In this document: one piece after another, positions 41,242 through 50,181 of the stretch
How positions within the stretch are numbered: position 1 is the first letter of the stretch
Layout: each line of letters opens with the position of its first letter
Assembly (NCBI GenBank): GCA_947377725.1
Contig: CANCGX010000001.1
Span: 1 to 64,000, forward strand
Direction of reading: 5' to 3'
Source of the DNA: Actinomycetota bacterium
GTDB taxonomy: Bacteria; Actinomycetota; Actinomycetes; Nanopelagicales; Nanopelagicaceae
DNA length: 64,000 nucleotides
The notes under the pieces: generated by a model
What the model was told of the DNA's origin: nothing
Databases searched by the model: none
Seen by the model: the letters and a program-made list of their open reading frames with translations, nothing else
Translations under genes and position numbers: made by a program

Positions 41242-42975
41242 TTAAGGAGTCTCTTCAATCACGCATAAATTTTGCCCGCTTGCGACAGTTTGCCCAACTC
41301 CAACGCTCAACTTTGCAATGATGCCGTCTTTGTGAGCGATTAACGGTTGTTCCATTTTCATGGCCTCTAGTACAACGATGAGGTCACCTTGGACTACTCG
41401 ATCACCGTTGGCTTTGAGAATCTTTACAACTGTTCCTTGCATCGGGCTATCGACACTGTTCCCAGAGGATTTTCCGAGCACATTACTTTTAACTTTACGG
41501 CGCTTTTGGCTTTGTTCTTGAGTGTGGAGCACGACTTCAAAACGATGTCCGTCGATTTCAACGACGACTTTTTGTTCTGCTGCTTTTGATTCAGCAACTC
41601 CTTGTTTATAGCTAAATGCAGGAATTGTATTTTTAAATTCCTTCTCGATATAGCTGGTGTAAACCTTGAAATCTTCTGTGAAATTTGGATCTTCAACGAT
41701 TGCTCGGTGGAAAGGAAGAGCTGTTGCAAGTCCGCCAATTTCAAACTCTTTCAGCGCTCTTCTTGCACGTTCGATAGCTTCTTCTCTGGTTGCTGCTGTA
41801 ATAATTAGTTTGGCTAGCAATGAATCAAAGTGAGACCCGACCGTATGACCGTGATCAAAACCTGCATCTATACGAACGCCAGGACCATCTGGAACTTCCC
41901 ATGTTGTGATTGTTCCAAGAGATGGAAGGAATCCATTGCCTGGATCCTCGCCATTAATTCGAAATTCGATGCTATGCCCTCTTACAACAGGGTCAATTGG
42001 GCTGATTGCTTCTCCTGAGGCAATTCGAAATTGCATACGAACTAAATCTATTCCGGTAACTTCTTCGCTGACTGGGTGTTCAACCTGCAAGCGTGTATTT
42101 ACTTCGAGGAATGAGATAGTCCCGTCTGAGCCAATCAAAAACTCACACGTTCCGGCACCAACGTACCCCGCAGCTTTCATAATGGCTTTTGAAGAGGTGT
42201 ACAGCTGCTTTTCCTGTGCTTCCGTTAAGAAGGGCGCAGGAGCTTCTTCTACAAGTTTTTGGTGACGCCTTTGAAGCGAACAATCGCGTGTGCTAACTAC
42301 GACTGCATTGCCATGAGCATCCACAAGAACTTGTGTCTCTACATGTCGAGGCTTATCCAAGTAGCGTTCAACAAAACATTCACCGCGACCAAAGCCTGTA
42401 ATTGCCTCACGAACCGCTGATGCAAATAGTTCGGGGATGTCCTCCATTTTGTAAGCGACTTTAAGTCCGCGTCCGCCACCACCGTGGGCAGCCTTAATTG
42501 CAACAGGAAGGCCATGTTCTTCTGCGAAAGCAATAATTTCCTCAGCTGTATCTACGGGATCGATTGTTCCCGCAACTAACGGAGCGCCCACTTCTGCAGC
42601 AATTTTTCGTGCAGAGACTTTATCTCCGAGAGCGCGAATGGCTTGAGGAGGAGGTCCGATCCAGACTAATCCCGCTGCAATAACGCGATCGGCGAAGTCT
42701 GCGTTCTCCGAGAGAAATCCATATCCGGGGTGCACTGCATCAGCGCCAGATTCCTTCGCAATAGCGAGAATTTTTTCCTGATCTAAGTATGTTTCAGCAG
42801 CAGATAATCCATTGAGCGCATATGCATCGGTTGCCAGAGCAACGTGCAGAGAATTGCGATCTTCATCCGAATAGATTGCAATCGATTTAATTCCGTGGTC
42901 CCTACAAGCACGAGCAACGCGTACTGCAATTTCACCGCGGTTAGCGATGAGAACTGCTGTGATTTTCTTTGTCAT
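41242..42975 (-). CDS. accA3: Acyl-CoA carboxylase alpha subunit (biotin carboxylase + BCCP)
   Basis: The 577-residue protein unites a biotin carboxylase ([17 protein letters not shown] at the start, [17 protein letters not shown]-grasp [32 protein letters not shown]) with a C-terminal biotin carrier domain whose biotinyl lysine is in LEAMKMEQP. It carboxylates biotin for the beta subunit encoded upstream. I use the ATG at 42975 ([14 protein letters not shown]), which overlaps the maf stop by four bases; an 11-residue upstream extension is unlikely. Confidence 0.95.
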   Translation of the reverse strand: MTKKITAVLIANRGEIAVRVARACRDHGIKSIAIYSDEDRNSLHVALATDAYALNGLSAAETYLDQEKILAIAKESGADAVHPGYGFLSENADFADRVIAAGLVWIGPPPQAIRALGDKVSARKIAAEVGAPLVAGTIDPVDTAEEIIAFAEEHGLPVAIKAAHGGGGRGLKVAYKMEDIPELFASAVREAITGFGRGECFVERYLDKPRHVETQVLVDAHGNAVVVSTRDCSLQRRHQKLVEEAPAPFLTEAQEKQLYTSSKAIMKAAGYVGAGTCEFLIGSDGTISFLEVNTRLQVEHPVSEEVTGIDLVRMQFRIASGEAISPIDPVVRGHSIEFRINGEDPGNGFLPSLGTITTWEVPDGPGVRIDAGFDHGHTVGSHFDSLLAKLIITAATREEAIERARRALKEFEIGGLATALPFHRAIVEDPNFTEDFKVYTSYIEKEFKNTIPAFSYKQGVAESKAAEQKVVVEIDGHRFEVVLHTQEQSQKRRKVKSNVLGKSSGNSVDSPMQGTVVKILKANGDRVVQGDLIVVLEAMKMEQPLIAHKDGIIAKLSVGVGQTVASGQNLCVIEETP

Positions 42976-43592
42976 GCACACACCTGTTCTCTTGTGAGAT
43001 CTGACCACTTTAAACCTAAATTGATAACTATTTTGCGAAGCGTAGGAAGAGATAATCCGATGATTCCGCTTGGATCGCCTTCGATGTGAGTAATGAATGG
43101 CGCGCTCAGACCGTCCAAAGTAAAGCCGCCTGCAACATTGAGGGGTTCTCCAGAATCAACGTAATTCTCTATTTCTTCCTCACTCATCTTCGCAAAATGT
43201 ACGCGAGCGGTTGAAATATCAGAGACTTCGATATTTTGAGTCGTATCAATGACTGAGTGACCTGTATGCAAAAGTCCAGATTTACCACTTAGTCGACGTG
43301 CACGCTCAATCGCATTTTCACGTGTCCCGGGCTTTCCTAGTGACTCGCCTTCGAACTCGAAAGTGGAATCGCATCCAATAATTAGAGCGTTGCTGCCGCA
43401 ATCAAAATTCATTTTAACTGTGTGTGCCTTCAGAATCGCGAGAGCAATCACCATTTCGGATGGAGATAACTTCGTGATCTCTGGGTTCTCTTCGTCGACT
43501 CCACTAACAAGTACATCAAAACTTAAATTTACTGACTCAAGAAGTCGTTTTCTGGAAGGGGAGGCAGAAGCCAAAATGATGCGACGTGTCAT
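42972..43592 (-). CDS. maf: Maf-like nucleotide pyrophosphatase
   Basis: Maf proteins hydrolyse noncanonical or modified nucleoside triphosphates. The 206-residue protein has the hallmark [15 protein letters not shown] at the N-terminus, a catalytic Asp in [12 protein letters not shown], the [21 protein letters not shown] region and VAGGFTLDG. The start ATG at 43592 is in the ATGA overlap with accE. Its place inside the acyl-CoA carboxylase operon between accE and the alpha subunit is a conserved actinobacterial arrangement. Confidence 0.94.
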   Translation of the reverse strand: MTRRIILASASPSRKRLLESVNLSFDVLVSGVDEENPEITKLSPSEMVIALAILKAHTVKMNFDCGSNALIIGCDSTFEFEGESLGKPGTRENAIERARRLSGKSGLLHTGHSVIDTTQNIEVSDISTARVHFAKMSEEEIENYVDSGEPLNVAGGFTLDGLSAPFITHIEGDPSGIIGLSLPTLRKIVINLGLKWSDLTREQVCA

Positions 43593-43792
43593 GAAGCTGT
43601 TGTGCCCCATTCGTTCGGAAGTGATTGCTGAATTTTCAATCGACTCCATGATCCTCGAAAAGCTCGATTTGGATTCTGATTGCGCTCAATCTCTTCTAGC
43701 GCGATTTGAAGTGCGCTCATTTCTGGACCGGTTGCCGTCCCTGAGAGAACGGTAAATTTGCGGAATTTTCTCCGGCGTCTAATGATGGCCAT
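43589..43792 (-). CDS. accE: Acyl-CoA carboxylase epsilon subunit
   Basis: A 67-residue protein between the beta subunit and maf. Its C-terminal half has the pattern of the actinobacterial AccE family: TGPEMSALQIALEEIE near the middle, an intervening Arg/Pro linker and a terminal hydrophobic/Trp segment (SWSRLKIQQSLPNEWG). The N-terminal 15 residues are very basic (RRRRKFRK). AccE stabilises the alpha-beta complex and is found almost only in Actinobacteria. Seven bases separate it from the beta gene; it overlaps maf by four. Confidence 0.85.
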   Translation of the reverse strand: MAIIRRRRKFRKFTVLSGTATGPEMSALQIALEEIERNQNPNRAFRGSWSRLKIQQSLPNEWGTTAS

Positions 43793-43799
43793 AGGAGTC

Positions 43800-45362
43800 C
43801 TAAAGCGGAATGTTTCCGTGTTTGCGAGTTGGAAGGTCTACCCGCTTATTGCGTAGAGCTCGAAGCGCTTTTGTTATTTCCTGACGAGTCTGGTGAGGCT
43901 CGATAACGGAGTCAATAAAGCCTCTATCGGCTGCGATGTAAGGATTAAGAAGTTCTTCTTCGTATTTATCGAGGAGGTCTTTAGATTTTGCAGGTTCTTC
44001 AGCAATTTCCTTGCGATAAAGAATATTAATAGCTCCTTGAGCACCCATCACTGCAATTTGAGATGTTGGCCATGCAAGGTTGATATCTGAACCAAGATGT
44101 TTTGATCCCATAACAATGTATGCCCCACCGTACGCTTTACGAGTAATGACTGTAACAAGCGGTACAGATGCTTCTGCATACGCATATAGCAACTTGGCTC
44201 CACGGCGAATAATTCCATTCCACTCCTGCTCAGTTCCTGGCAAGAATCCGGGAGTATCAACAATTGTGACTACTGGGATTCCGAAAGCGTCGCATGTGCG
44301 AACAAAGCGAGCAGCTTTTTCAGATGCATCAATATCTAAAGTTCCTGCGAATTGAGATGGTTGGTTTGCAATAATTCCAACAGAATGTCCCTCAATTCGG
44401 CCAAAACCGACCAAAATATTTGGAGCAAAGAGACCGTGAACTTCTAGGAAGTCCGCCTCGTCCAAGATTGCTTCAACAACTGTTCGAATGTCATACGGCT
44501 TATTAGCGTCGTCAGGAATTAATGAATCAAGAGCTCTGTCGGTAGGTGAGCTATCCATTGATTCTGTTGTCGGAAGAATCGGTGAATCATCCAAATTATT
44601 ACTTGGGAGATAAGAAAGAATGGCTTTAACATAATCAAGAGCTTCAACTTCAGTTTCAGCCAAGTAATGAGAATTACCGGTTTTAGTGTTGTGCGCGCGA
44701 GCACCGCCAAGCTCTTCCATGGTTACTTCTTCGCCGGTTACTGCTTTGATAACGTCTGGCCCAGTAATAAACATATGGGATTTTTCATCAACCATAATGG
44801 TGAAATCTGTAATTGCGGGAGAGTAAACAGCGCCACCTGCACACGGTCCGAGAATGACGGAAATTTGTGGGATCACGCCGGAAGATCGGACGTTGCGCTT
44901 AAATATTTCACCATATTGGCTTAGCGAAGCAACGCCCTCTTGAATGCGAGCTCCACCCGAATCGTTCAAACCGATCATCGGTATTCCGCTCTTCAGTGCA
45001 AAGTCCATTACTTTCGTAATTTTCTTTCCCATAACCTCGCCCAAGCTTCCGCCAAGAACGAGAAAATCTTGTGAGTACACCGCGACGGTGCGACCATCGA
45101 TGGTTCCGTATCCCGTGACAACACCATCACCTAAAGGATGATTTTTCTCCATTCCAAACCGATCGGCATGGTGTGTGGAGAATGCATCAAATTCGACGAA
45201 TGAACCTTCATCCAACAGAAGCGTCAAGCGCTCCCGCGCGGTGAGCTTGCCCGCGGTACGGCGCTTTTCTAGAGACGCCTCAGATGCAACATTTTGGGAG
45301 GCCTCAACACGTTTGCGTAAATCGTTGAGCTTGCCTTTGGTTGTACGAATATCATCAGTCAC
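43800..45362 (-). CDS. accD5: Acyl-CoA carboxylase beta subunit (carboxyltransferase)
   Basis: The 520-residue carboxyltransferase moves CO2 from biotin to an acyl-CoA such as propionyl- or acetyl-CoA. Features: [19 protein letters not shown], two oxyanion-hole regions ([24 protein letters not shown]), [13 protein letters not shown] and the C-terminal RKHGNIPL typical of PccB/AccD5. First gene of the beta-epsilon-maf-alpha unit. The start is GTG at 45362, leaderless, divergent from birA which biotinylates the alpha subunit. Confidence 0.95.
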   Translation of the reverse strand: MTDDIRTTKGKLNDLRKRVEASQNVASEASLEKRRTAGKLTARERLTLLLDEGSFVEFDAFSTHHADRFGMEKNHPLGDGVVTGYGTIDGRTVAVYSQDFLVLGGSLGEVMGKKITKVMDFALKSGIPMIGLNDSGGARIQEGVASLSQYGEIFKRNVRSSGVIPQISVILGPCAGGAVYSPAITDFTIMVDEKSHMFITGPDVIKAVTGEEVTMEELGGARAHNTKTGNSHYLAETEVEALDYVKAILSYLPSNNLDDSPILPTTESMDSSPTDRALDSLIPDDANKPYDIRTVVEAILDEADFLEVHGLFAPNILVGFGRIEGHSVGIIANQPSQFAGTLDIDASEKAARFVRTCDAFGIPVVTIVDTPGFLPGTEQEWNGIIRRGAKLLYAYAEASVPLVTVITRKAYGGAYIVMGSKHLGSDINLAWPTSQIAVMGAQGAINILYRKEIAEEPAKSKDLLDKYEEELLNPYIAADRGFIDSVIEPHQTRQEITKALRALRNKRVDLPTRKHGNIPL

Positions 45363-45368
45363 GGGTCT

Positions 45369-45374
45369 AAGGTA
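45369..45374 (-). promoter_or_regulatory. Leaderless -10 box of the acyl-CoA carboxylase operon
   Basis: On the minus strand TACCTT lies exactly six bases before the GTG at 45362. Confidence 0.55.
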
Positions 45375-45387
45375 CTAGGGAAGGACC

Positions 45388-45402
45388 CCTATTAGAAATA
45401 GG
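45388..45402. promoter_or_regulatory. Palindrome between divergent biotin genes
   Basis: CCTATT-AGA-AATAGG is a perfect 6-base inverted repeat with 3-base centre in the 47-base gap between the carboxylase operon and birA. Its right arm contains the AGG of the birA ribosome site, seven bases before the ATG. It may be an operator for both genes or a small hairpin masking the ribosome site. Confidence 0.5.
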
Positions 45403-45409
45403 AATAGTA

Positions 45410-46174
45410 ATGACAGGCGAAAATATTTCACTTCTTGATGTTAAGAAGCTTGCCTACCTACTAGTAGACGGCTACTGGCAGGTATCTGTCGTCGATGAAA
45501 TTGATTCAACACAAAATTATTTGAAGTCTAGAGAACCATTGCACGGCGAAGTAATCACAGCAGAATTTCAAAGTGCCGGAAGGGGAAGACTCGACCGAAG
45601 TTTTGAAGCTACTAAATCTAGATCTTTGCTCTTCTCGTTTTACATTGAACCTAAGAGAGATCGCTCCGAATGGGGTTGGATTCCTCTCATTGCTGGAATG
45701 TCCATCGTTCACGTTTTAAATAGGCAAAAGAATATATTTTCTACTAAATGGCCTAATGATGTTTTAGTTCTTGATTCAATTTCAAATGGAAAAGTTGCTG
45801 GAGTTCTAGCGGAAACTCACGGCAACGGAATTGTTGTTGGGATTGGGTTAAATGTCTCAATGTCCAGCAACGAACTTCCTGTACCAACAGCATCGTCACT
45901 CTTTTTGAATGAATTAACTGAACTGGATAGAAATTACTATCTAGCGCACATTCTCAAAGAATTCTCCGCACTACTGAGCGATTGGGAGCAATCTTCAAAT
46001 TTCGGGGAGTTATACACTCGTTCTTCATCAACAGTTGGTTCGACCGTGGAAGTCCATGGAATTGAAGGCCAGATTGAAAAAGGCAAGGTCACGGGGATTG
46101 GTTTGAGCGGAGAATTACTCTTGGAAGGTGACCGCCACATCTATTCCGGAGACGTCTTTCATCTTTATACTTGA
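45410..46174 (+). CDS. birA: Biotin-[acetyl-CoA-carboxylase] ligase (group I, no DNA-binding domain)
   Basis: Attaches biotin to the carrier-domain lysine of the carboxylase alpha subunit. The 254-residue protein has VVDEIDSTQNYLK, the biotinyl-AMP loop GRGRLDRSF, KWPNDVLV, GVLAETHGNGIVVGIGLNVS and a small C-terminal SH3-like domain. The N-terminal helix-turn-helix of E. coli BirA is missing, so it cannot itself be a repressor. In the loop the usual aromatic after GRGR-x-GR is altered (LDRSF). Divergent from the carboxylase operon it serves. Confidence 0.93.
   Translation: MTGENISLLDVKKLAYLLVDGYWQVSVVDEIDSTQNYLKSREPLHGEVITAEFQSAGRGRLDRSFEATKSRSLLFSFYIEPKRDRSEWGWIPLIAGMSIVHVLNRQKNIFSTKWPNDVLVLDSISNGKVAGVLAETHGNGIVVGIGLNVSMSSNELPVPTASSLFLNELTELDRNYYLAHILKEFSALLSDWEQSSNFGELYTRSSSTVGSTVEVHGIEGQIEKGKVTGIGLSGELLLEGDRHIYSGDVFHLYT
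46166..46171 (+). promoter_or_regulatory. Leaderless -10 box of acyl-CoA dehydrogenase
   Basis: TATACT lies exactly six bases before the ATG at 46178, inside the last codons of birA, so the dehydrogenase may have its own leaderless promoter. Confidence 0.5.
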
Positions 46175-46177
46175 TTT

Positions 46178-47317
46178 ATGGAACCACTTATTCCCGACGA
46201 ATATAGAGAGTTGCGAGAAAGTGTTCGCGCTTTAGCAGAAAAGAAAATTGCTCCTTTTGCCCATGAAGTGGATCAGGATGCCAGGTATCCGCGGGAAGCT
46301 CATGACGCACTTGTTGGCGCAGATTTGTACGCTGCACATGTTGATAGCAAATTTGGAGGGCAAGGTGCGGATGCACTCGCCACGGTGATAATTATTGAGG
46401 AGATAGCTCGTGTATGCGGAGCTTCATCGCTCATTCCTGCAGTGAATAAACTTGGTTCGGTACCACTCATACTTGCTGGAACCGATGATCAAAAGAAAAA
46501 GTATCTTTCACAATTAATCAAAGGTGCAGGATTTTCATATTGTCTTTCGGAATCCGAAGCAGGATCAGATGCCGCAGCCATGAAAACTAGGGCAGTTAAA
46601 GACGGTGACAACTGGGTTATTAACGGAAGCAAGAAATGGATTTCCAACGCTGGGGAATCTGATTTTTACACAGTTCTTGCGACAACGGATCCCGAGTTGG
46701 GAGCAAAAGGGATTACCGCATTTATCGTTGAAAAGAGCGATGTCGGGCTCTCTTTCGGCGCGCACGAGAAAAAAATGGGATTTCGAGGATCGCCAACAAG
46801 AGAAGTTTATTTTGACTCGGTAAGAATTCCAGATGATCGCCGCTTAGGAGACATCGGATCAGGCTTCTCACTTGCGATGCGAACTCTGGATCACACAAGA
46901 ATTACGATTGCTGCCCAGGCTCTTGGAATTGCTCAAGGAGCCTTTGATGTTGCAGAGAAATATTCGCATGAGCGGATGCAATTTAAGAAACCTATTTTCG
47001 AATTTCAAGGTGTTCAATTCATGCTTGCAGATATGGCTATGAATATCGCCGCAGCACGAGAGTTAACGTATTCTGCTGCGGTAAAAAGTGAGCGAGGAGA
47101 GAAAGACCTAACTTTTTATTCAGCAGCTGCAAAATGTTTTGCAAGTGACACAGCTATGAAAGTTACAACCGATGCGGTTCAAGTTCTTGGTGGTTACGGT
47201 TACGTAAGTGATTATCCAGTTGAACGAATGATGCGCGACGCGAAACTTACTCAAATTTATGAAGGAACGAACCAAGTTCAACGAATTGTTATGGCTCGCC
47301 ATTTTGGCGATCTCTAG
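46178..47317 (+). CDS. Acyl-CoA dehydrogenase
   Basis: An FAD enzyme of 379 residues that oxidises acyl-CoA to enoyl-CoA. It has AHVDSKFGGQGADALA, SYCLSESEAGSDAAAMKTRA, VINGSKKWISNAGESDFY, QFKKPIFEFQGVQFMLADMA, VLGGYGYVSDYPVERMMRDAKL and the catalytic Glu in IYEGTNQVQR, the short/medium-chain position. Chain-length or branched substrate cannot be read from sequence. It follows birA by three bases and ends flush against the convergent cyclo-ligase gene. Confidence 0.93.
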   Translation: MEPLIPDEYRELRESVRALAEKKIAPFAHEVDQDARYPREAHDALVGADLYAAHVDSKFGGQGADALATVIIIEEIARVCGASSLIPAVNKLGSVPLILAGTDDQKKKYLSQLIKGAGFSYCLSESEAGSDAAAMKTRAVKDGDNWVINGSKKWISNAGESDFYTVLATTDPELGAKGITAFIVEKSDVGLSFGAHEKKMGFRGSPTREVYFDSVRIPDDRRLGDIGSGFSLAMRTLDHTRITIAAQALGIAQGAFDVAEKYSHERMQFKKPIFEFQGVQFMLADMAMNIAAARELTYSAAVKSERGEKDLTFYSAAAKCFASDTAMKVTTDAVQVLGGYGYVSDYPVERMMRDAKLTQIYEGTNQVQRIVMARHFGDL

Positions 47318-47836
47318 CTATTTAAATCGCAAAACCAATCCTGGGGTAGCGGCGGCGCTCATTTTTTGGTCGTGTAATTCATGAGGCACTTCTTCGCTCG
47401 TTAATTCACCATGATGAACAAGGGCAACTGTCCAAGCTTGCAAACGAGGCAGAGCGCGATCGTAGGATCCCCCGCCTTGACCCAATCGATTTCCTTCGCG
47501 ATCCACGCGAAGCGCCGGAACTATTGCAACTCCGATGCGATTGATTTCAGTGAATGCATCTCCCGTGGGTTCACTCTCTCCGTTCCAAGGGACCCATTCC
47601 AAATCTTTGTCAGGTAGAAGTCGAGGCACAAGGACGACTCGACCTTCTTCTCGTAATCGGGAATTTATATCCCGAGTTTGCGGCTCAAATCCGTAAGAAA
47701 TATAAGACGCGATGTGAGTAACGTCATTAAATTCTTTGCAGTCAAGAATATGCAGCCAGCTGTCATCGATGAAATGTTCTTTACGTTGCCACCGCAATTC
47801 TTTACGTAATTGGGTTTTCATCGCTTCCAGATTCAC
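47318..47836 (-). CDS. 5-formyltetrahydrofolate cyclo-ligase
   Basis: Converts 5-formyl-THF to 5,10-methenyl-THF with ATP. The 172-residue protein has an N-terminal basic segment (RKELRWQRKEH), YISYGFEPQTRDIN, VLVPRLL and the C-terminal family signature GNRLGQGGGSYDRAL. The GTG at 47836 has a leaderless -10 box at the right distance; the ATG at 47821 is an alternative. In mycobacteria its neighbour is galU; here the divergent neighbour is directly glp. Confidence 0.9.
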   Translation of the reverse strand: MNLEAMKTQLRKELRWQRKEHFIDDSWLHILDCKEFNDVTHIASYISYGFEPQTRDINSRLREEGRVVLVPRLLPDKDLEWVPWNGESEPTGDAFTEINRIGVAIVPALRVDREGNRLGQGGGSYDRALPRLQAWTVALVHHGELTSEEVPHELHDQKMSAAATPGLVLRFK

Positions 47837-47842
47837 AGGTTT

Positions 47843-47848
47843 ACTTTA
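47843..47848 (-). promoter_or_regulatory. Leaderless -10 box of formyl-THF cyclo-ligase
   Basis: On the minus strand TAAAGT lies exactly six bases before the GTG at 47836. Confidence 0.45.
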
Positions 47849-47901
47849 TGGGAAATAGTGAAATTTTGAGTTAGTTAAGGGAAATCTCGGCTCTCTCTGG
47901 G

Positions 47902-47907
47902 TAAGGT
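47902..47907 (+). promoter_or_regulatory. Leaderless -10 box of glp
   Basis: TAAGGT lies exactly six bases before the ATG at 47914, which supports that start over the TTG at 47908. Confidence 0.5.
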
Positions 47908-47913
47908 TTGGGT

Positions 47914-48828
47914 ATGGAACAACTAACTGGAGTGAATGACTTTCTCACCCAGTTACTAGCGATTTCAAAGCCTCTCGACTCCTTTGATATGCCTCTTCTT
48001 GATGCCCACGGAGCAACTCTTGCCGAAGATATCTATGCGGGTTCTCGACATGTGCTTAAACAGGGCTCACGGATCCGATCTACCCAAATTGGCCTCGCTG
48101 CATCAATTGGACTTGATCGCCTTCCGACCAGACCCCATCCACGCGTAGTTGTAATTTCTGCTGGCGATGATCTTGTAGAACCAGGCAATCGTTTACAAGA
48201 TTCAGAAGATGAGTTTGAGACGAATTCATGGATGTTGACGACAGCGGTTAAGGAAGCGGGTGCGATGGGTTATCGCGTTCATTCAATTCCTGACAACCAT
48301 GAAAAATTGAAGACAGTTATTGAGGATCAACTTGTTCGTGCGGATTTAATTGTTATCAGTGGTGAAAGCCATGACGAATCTTTTGATCTCATTTGTGCCG
48401 TGCTCCGAGAGCTTGGTGAAATTACAACTATTTATCCCAATATTGAAAATAGTGGACGCCATAATTTTGGAACGATTGGCCCAGATAAGACGCCTGTCAT
48501 CACACTCCCAGGAGATCCTATTGCGGCTTATTTATCGGCCGAGCTTTTTGTTCGTCCCATGATTCGCACCATGCTTGGTGCCGTCAATATTCATCGAACC
48601 ATCCTCAAGGCACAGCTAACTCAGGATATTGAATCGCCAATAGGCCAGACCTCGTTAATTCGGGCATCTCTGGAAGAACGCGCTTCATTGCTTGTCACTC
48701 CGCTTGCTGAGCAAGAGACCCTGGCAACGCTTTCCGATGCTCAAGGCCTTATTGCGATAGCGGCCGACTCACCTGGCGCCTTGAAAGGCGAAATAGTGGA
48801 TGTCATGGTTCTCGAGCGAGCCATATGA
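47914..48828 (+). CDS. glp: Gephyrin/MoeA-like protein Glp lacking an internal domain
   Basis: The 304-residue protein is a MoeA/gephyrin relative, about 100 residues short. The N-terminal helix (GVNDFLTQLLA, LLDAHGATLAEDIYA, about 6-42) passes directly into GSRIRSTQIGLAASIGL and PRVVVISAGDDLVEPG (about 51-91); the substrate-proximal domain II that normally carries the FDNSAMDGYA motif is gone. Other MoeA motifs are altered: SGGVSVGD became SGESHDES (149-156) and GLPGNPVS became TLPGDPIA. Catalysis in molybdenum cofactor synthesis is therefore unlikely. Its order glp, rimJ-like, glpR matches the corynebacterial Glp-GlpR cell-division module, where Glp binds FtsZ. Confidence 0.85.
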   Translation: MEQLTGVNDFLTQLLAISKPLDSFDMPLLDAHGATLAEDIYAGSRHVLKQGSRIRSTQIGLAASIGLDRLPTRPHPRVVVISAGDDLVEPGNRLQDSEDEFETNSWMLTTAVKEAGAMGYRVHSIPDNHEKLKTVIEDQLVRADLIVISGESHDESFDLICAVLRELGEITTIYPNIENSGRHNFGTIGPDKTPVITLPGDPIAAYLSAELFVRPMIRTMLGAVNIHRTILKAQLTQDIESPIGQTSLIRASLEERASLLVTPLAEQETLATLSDAQGLIAIAADSPGALKGEIVDVMVLERAI

Positions 48829-49397
48829 TGGCAAAGCGCGCATTTGTTGTTCGTGATCACGAGTTAACCCTCCGACCTCTTCGATATAGAGATCGGGATA
48901 TTTGGAATCAAGTACGACGCGTCAACCACGAATGGTTGAATCCTTGGGAGGCCACCCGGCCGGAATTGGAAAATCAGGGTCCTCTTCCAACATATTTTGA
49001 AATGATTCATTTTCAAAACAAGGAAGCTAAAGCCGGTCGCTCATATTCATTCGGATTGTGGCTCTCGGATGGTGCGCAGAACAGATTTATTGGCCAAGTG
49101 ACACTTGGCGGCATCGTTCTTGGGGCTTATCGAGGTGGCTACATCGGTTATTGGGTGGATCAAAGATATGCCAACCGCGGTTTTACAACGAGAGCTGTAG
49201 TGGCCTTAACAGAATTTGCATTCCAAGAACTGAAGTTACATCGCATAGAAATTAATCTCAGACCAGAAAATGAAGCCTCTCGAAAAGTCGCAGAAAAAGC
49301 CGGCTATGTATATGAGGGCTTGCGTTCTCGCTACTTGCACATCAATGGGGATTGGCGAAATCACAGTACTTTCGTGAAAGAAAATCCATTAATTTAA
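48825..49397 (+). CDS. RimJ-type GNAT N-acetyltransferase
   Basis: A 190-residue GNAT protein of the RimJ/RimL group that acetylates protein N-termini, such as ribosomal protein S5. It has LTLRPLRYRDRDIW, FIGQVTLGGIVLG, YWVDQRYANRGFTTRAVVAL (acetyl-CoA site), HRIEINLRPENEASRKVAEK and GYVYEGLRSRYLHINGDWRNH. Overlaps glp by four bases (ATGA). Conserved as the gene between glp and glpR in Actinobacteria, though a role in division has not been shown for it. Confidence 0.9.
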   Translation: MMAKRAFVVRDHELTLRPLRYRDRDIWNQVRRVNHEWLNPWEATRPELENQGPLPTYFEMIHFQNKEAKAGRSYSFGLWLSDGAQNRFIGQVTLGGIVLGAYRGGYIGYWVDQRYANRGFTTRAVVALTEFAFQELKLHRIEINLRPENEASRKVAEKAGYVYEGLRSRYLHINGDWRNHSTFVKENPLI

Positions 49398-49443
49398 AAC
49401 GGACATAGTGGTCTAAATCCCCATATTTTGGGTTGTAACAAGT

Positions 49444-49449
49444 TATTTT
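49444..49449 (+). promoter_or_regulatory. Leaderless -10 box of glpR
   Basis: TATTTT lies exactly six bases before the glpR ATG in the 58-base gap after the acetyltransferase gene. Confidence 0.45.
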
Positions 49450-49455
49450 TTACCC

Positions 49456-50181
49456 ATGGCATCCGGACTCATCTACCTTGTAATCGTGGGTATGTGGGTC
49501 GCGTATTTCTTGCCGCGGTGGATATCTACCCACGAAGATTCTTCAGGCAGAAGCGGCGAAAAATTTAAGAGCGCCATGAAGGTGGTCGGATCACAACCAG
49601 TTTCACTTCTCCCAGAGTTTGAAGAGCCGGCTGTAAAGCGCAAGAAAATTGCTCAACGCAGAACAATTTTCGCAACACTTGCCGCTCTATTTTTTGGATC
49701 AATTGCGATTGCAGCTCTTGGATTTATTGCATGGTCAATGTTGCTTATTCCAATATCAGGTCTTGCAATTTACACGGTAAATGTACGTCGCCAAGTTGTT
49801 GCATCTCAATTGCGCGAACGCAGAATGAAAGCACTTGAGAAAGTGACAACAACCCCTGTTCGCACCTCAACTCTTTCATACCGCGACGCTAACAATTCAA
49901 CAGAGCATTGGATTCCGATTTCTGAGCGAATTGAACATTCTGGTGTAGTTGTAATTCCTAAAGATCGCGCTGGATGGCAGCCAGTGAATATGCCAAAGCC
50001 AACGTATGTAACTGCAGCAAAAGCAGTGGCTCCAAAACGAGTAATTGATTTAACAGTTCCAGGTCTATGGAGCGAAGAGCAAGAGATTCTCCAAGAGCTT
50101 TCTATTCCATCCCGAAACGATCTTTTTGATCAGGAACTTGAAGAGCAAGCGGCTATATATGACGATCGAGCTGCAAACTAA
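49456..50181 (+). CDS. glpR: Membrane protein GlpR (Glp receptor)
   Basis: A 241-residue protein with one N-terminal hydrophobic segment (LIYLVIVGMWVAYFLP, about 5-20), a charged stretch, two close hydrophobic segments (about 70-112) and a cytoplasmic C-terminal tail of about 120 residues ending in acidic residues. Position and topology match GlpR, the membrane partner of Glp in corynebacteria (counterpart of Rv0996). It would anchor Glp, and through it FtsZ, at the membrane. Assignment rests on synteny and topology more than motifs. Its end abuts the convergent mannosyltransferase gene. Confidence 0.75.
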   Translation: MASGLIYLVIVGMWVAYFLPRWISTHEDSSGRSGEKFKSAMKVVGSQPVSLLPEFEEPAVKRKKIAQRRTIFATLAALFFGSIAIAALGFIAWSMLLIPISGLAIYTVNVRRQVVASQLRERRMKALEKVTTTPVRTSTLSYRDANNSTEHWIPISERIEHSGVVVIPKDRAGWQPVNMPKPTYVTAAKAVAPKRVIDLTVPGLWSEEQEILQELSIPSRNDLFDQELEEQAAIYDDRAAN

